A stretch of 19,539 nucleotides of DNA from Acidobacteriota bacterium (GTDB lineage: Bacteria; Acidobacteriota; Blastocatellia; Pyrinomonadales; Pyrinomonadaceae): NCBI GenBank assembly GCA_963169175.1, contig CAUJFK010000331.1, positions 1 through 19,539 on the forward strand. The letters run 5' to 3'. Both the position numbers and the translations under genes were made by a program. Below, one piece after another: positions 14,338 through 19,539 of the stretch (position 1 is its first letter; each line of letters begins with the position of its first letter). The notes beneath the pieces were generated by a model. That model was given only the letters and a program-made list of their open reading frames with translations, was not told the origin of the DNA and did not search any database.

Positions 14338-15201
14338 TCAATCCAATCCCTTATAACCCGTCCTGAGACAGGTATAATCGTCGAGTGAAACCGAAGGTCC
14401 CGCACTGACGATCGCACGCACTTTTTCCAGGTCGTCCTGCGTGTCAACTCCGATCGAGCGGCCGGCAGCTTTGACCACCTTGATCCTTGCCCCATTTTCG
14501 AGAGCACGAAGCTGCTCTAACATTTCGATCTTCTCAAGTCTTGTCTGCGGCATTCGTGTGAACTCCAGCAGAAACTCGCGGCGGTAGGCGTACAGTCCTG
14601 TGTGCTTCCTGAAGATCTCCAGCAACCCAGGCTCATTTCTGATCGCAGCATTCGGGTCACCGCCGTAACGGAGCGATGCATCACGCGCGAACGGCATCGG
14701 TGCACGCGAAAAATAGAGTGCGTGCCCGGCATCATTTGTTACGACCTTGACCACATTGCCGTTCAACAATTCTTCGATGCTTTCGATCGGTTCGTAGGTC
14801 GTTGCTATGTCAATGGACGGACCGCGAACCAATGCGTAAACGGCCCGGTCGATCGTTTCAGGATCGATCAGCGGTTCATCGCCCTGAACATTTACGATCA
14901 CCGATCCGTGCGGCATTCGTTCGGCCACCTCGGCGACACGGTCGCTGCCGGAGAGATGTCCGGCGGAGGTCAACACCGCCTCACCGCCGGCAGTGAGAAC
15001 TGTATGGAGAATTCGCACGTCGTCGGTCGCGACGATGACCCGCGAAACTGCTTTTGCCTTGGATGCCTGCTCTAAAGTGTGCAGGATCAATGGCTTACCG
15101 CAGATATCAAGCAGCAATTTCCCGGGCAGACGCGTCGATGCGAACCGTGCCGGTATGACTGCTATAACGTTTTGTTCAGGGTTTTCCCCGTGTGCCTTCA
15201 C
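14338..15201 (-). CDS. kdsB: 3-deoxy-manno-octulosonate cytidylyltransferase (CMP-Kdo synthetase)
   Basis: KdsB couples Kdo to CTP, releasing CMP-Kdo for transfer onto lipid A. Motifs: nucleotide-binding ARFASTRLPGK (18-28), NVQGDEP (104-110), YFSRAPMPF (163-171), KHTGLYAYR (199-207), LEKIEMLEQLRALENG (222-237) and GVDTQDDL (251-258). The 287-residue length is about 35 longer than usual, from a short N-terminal extension of about 11 residues and a C-terminal tail of about 25. GTG 15201 is the most upstream start, since a TAG lies three codons before it; no Shine-Dalgarno is evident. The gene is followed closely by the 89-aa membrane protein and then pyrG, whose CTP product is its substrate. 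Confidence 0.95.
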   Translation of the reverse strand: MKAHGENPEQNVIAVIPARFASTRLPGKLLLDICGKPLILHTLEQASKAKAVSRVIVATDDVRILHTVLTAGGEAVLTSAGHLSGSDRVAEVAERMPHGSVIVNVQGDEPLIDPETIDRAVYALVRGPSIDIATTYEPIESIEELLNGNVVKVVTNDAGHALYFSRAPMPFARDASLRYGGDPNAAIRNEPGLLEIFRKHTGLYAYRREFLLEFTRMPQTRLEKIEMLEQLRALENGARIKVVKAAGRSIGVDTQDDLEKVRAIVSAGPSVSLDDYTCLRTGYKGLD

Positions 15202-15305
15202 GGGATTCTAGATTACGGCTATTCAGGTCCAGATTGCAAGACCGAAATTGAAAAAGAAAGTTTTGGGGGCCAGGCCGCGGCTGGCGCGGTAGCGGAAAAC
15301 ATCCA

Positions 15306-15725
15306 TCACCAGGCGGCTCTGACGGCCAAGCCCAACATTTGCCCCGGCCCGCGGAAAACGAGAAATAGGACGAGGACGACCAACGCGGCGTGGACACCGA
15401 GGATCGCCCAGCCGGCGCGGTCGAGGTGCTTATCTTCGGCCCAACCTGCCTGAGCGCTCTGCAGCCCGATCGCAAGCAGTAAACTTCCAAAAGGCAAATA
15501 CCTCAGGAATACCCACCATTGGCTGACGCCGATACTCCTTAACCGCATGACGTCCAGCACTACGGCCCCAATCATGGTCGCGAGTGAAACGATCCTGAAA
15601 ACTCCGCTCTCCGGGCCAAAGTAGATCACCGAGAACATCGTGACGGCGACCATCACGACGCGCACCAGAAAATAGTAAAGCCGCCCAACGTCAGGGAGAC
15701 AGTTTTCACGCGTCGCGTTACTCAT
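15306..15725 (-). CDS. Predicted four-helix integral membrane protein, 139 aa
   Basis: Four hydrophobic segments are visible at about residues 17-36, 43-60, 69-90 and 106-125, with a short polar loop (QAGWAEDKHLDRAG) between the last two. The stretch LDVMRLRSIGVSQWWVFLRYLPFG (57-80) is reminiscent of the RLRDxGxSxWW pattern of DUF805 membrane proteins, but the match is loose and the family is not certain. TTAGG lies about five bases before ATG 15725 on the coding strand. It is the first minus-strand gene of the region, about 100 bases before kdsB, and diverges from kdsA with a 281-bp gap. No function can be given. Confidence 0.65.
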   Translation of the reverse strand: MSNATRENCLPDVGRLYYFLVRVVMVAVTMFSVIYFGPESGVFRIVSLATMIGAVVLDVMRLRSIGVSQWWVFLRYLPFGSLLLAIGLQSAQAGWAEDKHLDRAGWAILGVHAALVVLVLFLVFRGPGQMLGLAVRAAW

Positions 15726-15772
15726 AATAGCCTAAGATAATATCATCAAAATCGCCCAAGCGAAAAGGAAAT

Positions 15773-15792
15773 TTGAGGCCGGTCGGCCTCAA
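15773..15792. repeat. Perfect 8-bp-arm hairpin in the divergent kdsA / membrane-protein gap
   Basis: TTGAGGCC (15773-15780), GGTC, then GGCCTCAA (15785-15792) is a perfect inverted repeat. It lies between the divergent starts at 15725 (minus) and 16007 (plus), so it could be an operator or a leader hairpin of the minus-strand gene. No T-run marks it as a terminator for either side. Confidence 0.5.
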
Positions 15793-15837
15793 GGGTGGTT
15801 CAAATTGAGCAATGCTGAAATAATTGTCTGATTCTGT

Positions 15838-15884
15838 GAGTTTCGTGTTCCGGTCCCAGCTTCGCCGCCACGAATATCACGAAA
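15838..15884. repeat. CACGAA-type inverted repeat related to the 12020-12131 element
   Basis: GAGTTTCGTG (15838-15847) and CCACGAATATCACGAAA (15868-15884) contain inverted TTTCGTG/CACGAAA. Both halves resemble the inner part of the 12020-12131 element (GAGTTTCGTGG and CCACGAAATCCACGAAAC), suggesting two degenerate copies of one intergenic repeat. Confidence 0.45.
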
Positions 15885-15932
15885 AAAAGACCGAAAGTAC
15901 CTGGCGGTATTCTAATTGGACCCGTGAGTTTC

Positions 15933-15944
15933 ATTCAGCTGAAT
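15933..15944. promoter_or_regulatory. 12-bp palindrome upstream of kdsA
   Basis: ATTCAGCTGAAT is a perfect palindrome 63 bases before the kdsA start. It could be a regulator-binding site, but a 12-bp palindrome in 280 bases is not far from chance. Confidence 0.25.
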
Positions 15945-16006
15945 TTTACGCGATGCGAGGTTAGCGATTACTATAACAGTCAGGCAGATAGGCGAAAAAT
16001 ATTAGT

Positions 16007-16834
16007 GTGAGAGCATTTCAAATAGATAATGTAAGTTTTGGCCGGGGACAACTTCCGTTCCTTCTTGGGCCGTGCGTTGTGGAATCCTATGACCATGCGA
16101 GTTTTATGGCGCACGAGATCAAGGCGATCTGCGAACGGGTTGGCGTCGGCTTTGTTTATAAATCGTCCTTTGACAAGGCAAACCGCAGCTCTATAGACAG
16201 CTTTCGCGGCGATGGAATGGAACGCGGGCTTGAAATACTTGCTAAGGTGAAAAAAGAGGTCGGTGTGCCGGTGGTAACGGACATTCACGAACCGTGGCAG
16301 GCCGAGAAAGCGGCTGACGTAGCCGACATATTGCAGATCCCGGCATTTCTTTGCCGGCAGACCGATCTGTTGATCGCGGCAGCGCAAACAGGCAAGGCCG
16401 TCAATGTAAAAAAGGGGCAGTTCCTGGCGCCGTGGGATGCAAAAAACATTGTCGATAAATTATCGAGTGCGGGCTGCGAAAAGATCCTGTTGACGGAACG
16501 CGGCGCAAGTTTCGGGTACAATCAGCTTGTTGTCGATATGCGGAGCTTTCCGATAATGCGCGGGTTCGATGTTCCGGTCGTTTTTGACGTAACACACAGC
16601 CTGCAGCTTCCCGGCGGATTAGGGAAAGCAACGGGCGGCCAATCAGAATACATCGAACATCTTGCAAGAGCGGGCGTGGCTTGCGGTGTTGATGCCGTCT
16701 TTATGGAAGTCCACAACGACCCGGCAAACGCCCCGAGCGACGGGCCGAACCAACTGGCGCTTGGTCGCCTGGAGAAGCTTCTCGCAAAATTAAAGTCGAT
16801 CCATGAGTTGGTCAATGACGACCAGCATTATTGA
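16007..16834 (+). CDS. kdsA: 3-deoxy-8-phosphooctulonate synthase (Kdo-8-P synthase), metal-dependent type
   Basis: KdsA condenses phosphoenolpyruvate with arabinose-5-phosphate to Kdo-8-phosphate, the first committed step to Kdo. Recognition motifs are KSSFDKANRSS (52-62), DIHEPWQAE (92-100), IPAFLCRQTDLL (111-122), KKGQFLAPWD (135-144) and HSLQLPGG (197-204). The metal ligands of the Aquifex-type enzyme appear at matching spacing: Cys23 in GPCVVES, His197, Glu234 in FMEVH and Asp245. E. coli KdsA has Asn at the Cys position, so this is the metal-dependent class. The 275-residue length is normal. GTG 16007 is the first usable start after an in-frame TAG at 15989; no good Shine-Dalgarno is present. 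The stop overlaps the next start (TGATG). Confidence 0.96.
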   Translation: MRAFQIDNVSFGRGQLPFLLGPCVVESYDHASFMAHEIKAICERVGVGFVYKSSFDKANRSSIDSFRGDGMERGLEILAKVKKEVGVPVVTDIHEPWQAEKAADVADILQIPAFLCRQTDLLIAAAQTGKAVNVKKGQFLAPWDAKNIVDKLSSAGCEKILLTERGASFGYNQLVVDMRSFPIMRGFDVPVVFDVTHSLQLPGGLGKATGGQSEYIEHLARAGVACGVDAVFMEVHNDPANAPSDGPNQLALGRLEKLLAKLKSIHELVNDDQHY

Positions 16835-18090
16835 TGAAATACAATTTAAGTCTTTCGATCATCTTTTTGCTCTGTTCGATAGGGGCAGCGCAAGAGCCGA
16901 CACGATCGCAGCAATTGGGCCGGTCGGTTGCGGAGCTGTATCAGAACGGAAAGTACGATGAGGCAATTCCGATCGCCGAAGAAATAGTTGGACTTGAACG
17001 GAAGGCGGCGACGGTGAGAAACCTTGTCAGTGCGCTCGAGAATTTGGCAGAGCTAAAGATAGCCCGCTTCAAACGCCTCATCGCCGAATTCAATGCCGGA
17101 GCGATCGAACCAGATGCGATTAAGGATTCGCTTGCCAAATTGAACGGTGGTGCGGAGAGTGCGGAAAAAAACCTACGCGAAGCGATCGAACTTGCCGACC
17201 GCGATGCGATCGGCCCGGCTGAACAAAGGGCCGCAATTCGGAGCAATCTTGCATGGCTGCTTTATCACTATCAGCCGAACGACCCGGAGTTGGTGATCGC
17301 TTTTGACAAAACTGGCCGCGACAAATTCGAAATGCGCTCAAGGGCCCGCTATCAGGAACGTATCGGCGAGGCCGCGAACCTCTACAGACAGGCATCGAAG
17401 ATCGCGCAAGAGGCGGACCCGAAAAGTAATACGGCCCTGCTCACAACTTACAAGTTTGCAGAATTCGCGCTAGCGAACGGCGATCTTGAGGACGCTATTC
17501 AACTGCTGGAAACTTCTATCGCCGACGTCGAACGCATTTACGGGCCGAAAAGTGCAAGTATCGTCCAGCCGCTGGAATTGTATATCAAGGCGCTCACCGC
17601 CACGGGCCAGGACGACCTCGCATTTGATGCGCTCAGCCGGCTTGTGCGTGTAACCGGTAAATCGGCCGAGATCTCGAAAGATCCTGTCAACATCTCGTAT
17701 CGGGCCGACAAGGTGTTCGCGCCGGTCAATTCTTCCAGCGTAGAGGCTAACGCGACGGCGAATAAGGAAACGGCGACATTGTCGGGCCGTTCAGCAACGT
17801 TCAATTCATCGTTCGAAGCAATGCTGGCTGTTTCGACCCACGGCCGGCAATTATACAACGGCGCTTTTCCGGCAAATATCAACAAAGTACCGGTAAAGGT
17901 GCTGGTGGATGAGTCGGGAAAGGTCGTTGAAGCCGAAGCGGGAATAGCCGATAAGGATCTGAAACGCGATGCCGAGAAAGCCGTCATGGACTGGAAATTC
18001 AAACCTTTCACGAGCGCGGGAAAACCACGAAGAATGAAGGGGTATGTAGTCTGTACACTCTTTACCGATCGGTTAATGAAGAGGCTCTGA
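16834..18090 (+). CDS. Secreted TPR-like protein with TonB C-terminal domain
   Basis: ATG 16834 shares one base with the kdsA stop (TGATG), so translation is coupled; a TTG at 16831 is a less likely start. Residues 1-21 form a signal peptide (hydrophobic LSLSIIFLLCSIGAAQ); the Cys is not in a good lipobox, so type I cleavage near AAQ-E is expected. Residues 25-260 are helical repeats, with TPR-like stretches such as VAELYQNGKYDEAIPIAEEIV (about 32-52) and FALANGDLEDAIQLLETSI. A low-complexity linker follows (about 275-315), then a TonB C-terminal domain ending in VKVLVDESGKVVEAEA...AVMDWKFKPF (about 350-395). Classical TonB has an N-terminal membrane helix that ExbB/D energise; here the N-terminus looks cleavable, so energy transduction is doubtful. 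A periplasmic scaffold role is a guess. Confidence 0.8.
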   Translation: MKYNLSLSIIFLLCSIGAAQEPTRSQQLGRSVAELYQNGKYDEAIPIAEEIVGLERKAATVRNLVSALENLAELKIARFKRLIAEFNAGAIEPDAIKDSLAKLNGGAESAEKNLREAIELADRDAIGPAEQRAAIRSNLAWLLYHYQPNDPELVIAFDKTGRDKFEMRSRARYQERIGEAANLYRQASKIAQEADPKSNTALLTTYKFAEFALANGDLEDAIQLLETSIADVERIYGPKSASIVQPLELYIKALTATGQDDLAFDALSRLVRVTGKSAEISKDPVNISYRADKVFAPVNSSSVEANATANKETATLSGRSATFNSSFEAMLAVSTHGRQLYNGAFPANINKVPVKVLVDESGKVVEAEAGIADKDLKRDAEKAVMDWKFKPFTSAGKPRRMKGYVVCTLFTDRLMKRL

Positions 18091-18132
18091 TCCGATGAAA
18101 TGTTCGGACGGTTTCAGGCACGTCAGGAAATA

Positions 18133-19539
18133 ATGAGTAAACTCAATAGATTTTTTTCAGCCGCAGTACTTTTGTTGTCCGCTGGGGCCGTATTCGCACA
18201 GGACGACATGCGTCCTTCGATCACCTGGCAGGTGCAGAAATTTGATGCCTCGGCAGCGCTGCCGCAGAGCGACACGGATCGCAAGTTGACGGTACGGGCA
18301 AAGATTGATGTGAAGAACGTTTCGGCACGGACGGCTTCGACGCTGACACTGCGGATCGGTTCTGGTGCCGAGATCACATCGGTAACGGTCGGCGGTGCGG
18401 CGATCGAACCTTCAAAATCTGAAGAAAAGGTCAATGCCACGACCAACCTGCAGCGTCTGGTGCTGCGAATTCCCGCTGTTCAGCCAAACGGAACCGTTTC
18501 GGCGACGGTCGATTACAAATTTGCCGTCAAGGACAACACCGGAATAAACGCCATGTCGCCGATGGGAGCGCAATTTCTGCCGACCTCATTTTGGTATCCG
18601 ACACCGAACAGTTGGTTTTTTGCACGCGGAGCGGATTTTGCACCGTTTCGACTCCAGGTATCATCGGGCGGCCGGTCGGTTGTTTCTTCGGGAGTTGAAG
18701 CGGCCGGGGTGTTCGAGCAGAAACTGCACGGCCAGCCATTTTTTATTACGGGCTCATGGGACCTGGTCAATGCGGGCGGTGTCAGCGTGATGGTGCCAAA
18801 GGGATCGGGTGCTGAGGAACAAAAGCGGGCGGCCGAGATGGCCGCGATCGCATCCGAAGCAAAGGCCTTTGTCGCGACATTGCTTGGTACGGCTCCGGAT
18901 GTTCCGCTCAGGATAGTCACGGTGCAGCGTGGCGGCGGCTTTTCCGGCGGCGGCACTATTTTTGTTGATGAAGGTGCCCTTCGGCGAAGCAAGATCGACT
19001 CGCAGACGGCGATGGGCATTGCGGACGCAGTTGCAAAGGTCTGGCTTGGAAATGCGAACGCAGTCACGGGTGATGGGTTCGGCGTCATACGCGAAGGGCT
19101 GACGAAATTTATTGCAACGCAATTTGTCGAACGCAAGTACGGCAAGGATGCGGCAGATGTTGAGCGGCTTCGGCAGCGGACCGCATACTCGGCGATAGCC
19201 AAGCGTGATGCCCCGCTGAATTTGGTTTCGCCGCTTGATGATTATTATTACGCCGCCGTTGCCAACAAGGGAGCAATGATCTGGCGTTTGCTGAGCCGAC
19301 GGGCCGGGCAGGATGAGATGTTTAGCGGCATTCGGGCCCAAATGGCCGACAAAGACCTAACCCTGGCGGAGATCCGAGCGTCGAATGTCGGGAGCAAGGA
19401 GATCCTCGATTATCTTATCGATCAGGTGACCGATGCCGACCTGATGGCGGGTATCCCAAGCCAGTCCGGTGCTGACTGGAAAGTGGCCCTGCGAAACACC
19501 GGGCCGGTCGATGCGACGGTAAATGTTCAGGTCGTGTTG
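18133..19539 (+). CDS. Secreted M1-peptidase-like protein lacking the HEXXH zinc motif (3' partial)
   Basis: The frame is open from ATG 18133 (AGGA at 18125-18128) to the window edge, giving 469 residues. Residues 1-22 are a signal peptide ending VFAQ. Residues 28-215 are beta-rich like the N-terminal domain of M1 aminopeptidases. The middle aligns by eye with the M1 catalytic core: where HELAHQWFGN is expected there is DAVAKVWLGN (298-307), and where NEGFA is expected there is REGLTKF (320-326). The motif KGAMIWRLL (379-387) matches the M1 KGA segment. The zinc histidines and catalytic Glu of HEXXH are thus absent, so it is probably not a zinc peptidase. It follows the TPR/TonB-C gene after 42 bases and is probably in the kdsA transcript. 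The C-terminus is outside the window. Confidence 0.75.
   Translation, partial: MSKLNRFFSAAVLLLSAGAVFAQDDMRPSITWQVQKFDASAALPQSDTDRKLTVRAKIDVKNVSARTASTLTLRIGSGAEITSVTVGGAAIEPSKSEEKVNATTNLQRLVLRIPAVQPNGTVSATVDYKFAVKDNTGINAMSPMGAQFLPTSFWYPTPNSWFFARGADFAPFRLQVSSGGRSVVSSGVEAAGVFEQKLHGQPFFITGSWDLVNAGGVSVMVPKGSGAEEQKRAAEMAAIASEAKAFVATLLGTAPDVPLRIVTVQRGGGFSGGGTIFVDEGALRRSKIDSQTAMGIADAVAKVWLGNANAVTGDGFGVIREGLTKFIATQFVERKYGKDAADVERLRQRTAYSAIAKRDAPLNLVSPLDDYYYAAVANKGAMIWRLLSRRAGQDEMFSGIRAQMADKDLTLAEIRASNVGSKEILDYLIDQVTDADLMAGIPSQSGADWKVALRNTGPVDATVNVQVVL

Noticed and set aside
13682..14356. 224-aa open frame on the plus strand
   Set aside because: It crosses the 5' end of pyrG, the intergenic repeats and the 89-aa gene; the composition (Arg/Ser/Pro-rich) is typical of a shadow frame.
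15268..15284. Short GCCAG...CTGGC hairpin between the membrane protein and kdsB as a terminator
   Set aside because: The stem is only 5 bp and the following T-run on the minus strand is interrupted, so termination is not convincing.
15176..15490. 104-aa open frame on the minus strand between kdsB and the membrane protein
   Set aside because: It overlaps both genes out of frame, is Ser/Pro/Arg-rich and has no start signal.
18513..19202. 229-aa open frame on the minus strand
   Set aside because: It is antisense to the M1-like gene, which has a signal peptide, ribosome site and family motifs.

Overview
The window looks like chromosomal DNA from a Gram-negative (diderm) bacterium of moderate GC content. 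It carries Kdo synthesis (kdsA, kdsB), LPS transport (an LptC/LptA-type protein and LptB), an outer-membrane beta-barrel of the DUF5916 type, and a TPR protein with a TonB-type C-terminus. This mixture, the Gly-zipper and Pro/Ala-rich secreted proteins, and the frequent GTG/TTG starts fit Acidobacteriota (Blastocatellia-like). That placement is inference from gene style; there is no rRNA or other phylogenetic marker here to prove it.

Layout. (1) 1-2334, plus strand: the 3' end of a DUF5916-type outer-membrane barrel gene with a terminator; then a promoter and a secreted Gly-Tyr-repeat protein whose reading frame is cut by a single TAA and continues in the same frame into a Pro/Ala linker and a Gly-zipper domain. 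(2) 2335-2742: a 408-bp intergenic region with a strong terminator and three DnaA-box-like sequences, two of them forming a perfect palindrome. (3) 2743-3882: citrate synthase with its own terminator. (4) 4093-10208, plus strand: uppP, recJ, a very large LptC/LptA-like protein and lptB, probably one transcription unit with a possible internal promoter before lptB. (5) 10224-15725, minus strand: in transcription order a small membrane protein, kdsB, an 89-aa membrane-anchored protein, pyrG, a formyltransferase and a NodB-type deacetylase that overlaps it. Inverted repeats fill the gaps around pyrG. (6) 16007-19539, plus strand: kdsA, the TPR/TonB-C protein overlapping it by one base, and the start of a secreted M1-peptidase-like protein that runs off the window.

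The genes form an envelope theme. KdsA makes Kdo-8-phosphate, PyrG supplies CTP, KdsB activates Kdo to CMP-Kdo, the LptC/A-like protein and LptB move finished LPS outward, UppP recycles the undecaprenyl carrier used for surface glycans, and the formyltransferase/deacetylase pair could decorate an amino sugar. As I recall, kdsB-pyrG-kdsA-lptC-lptA-lptB is a conserved neighbourhood in other diderm phyla; here the same parts are present but split over two strands and separated by unrelated genes.

No mobile element, CRISPR array, tRNA or rRNA was seen. The points most worth a second look are the in-frame TAA at 1525, the DnaA-box cluster at 2423-2511, the fused LptC/LptA-like protein, the M1-like protein that has lost its zinc-binding motif, and the nested inverted repeat at 12020-12131.
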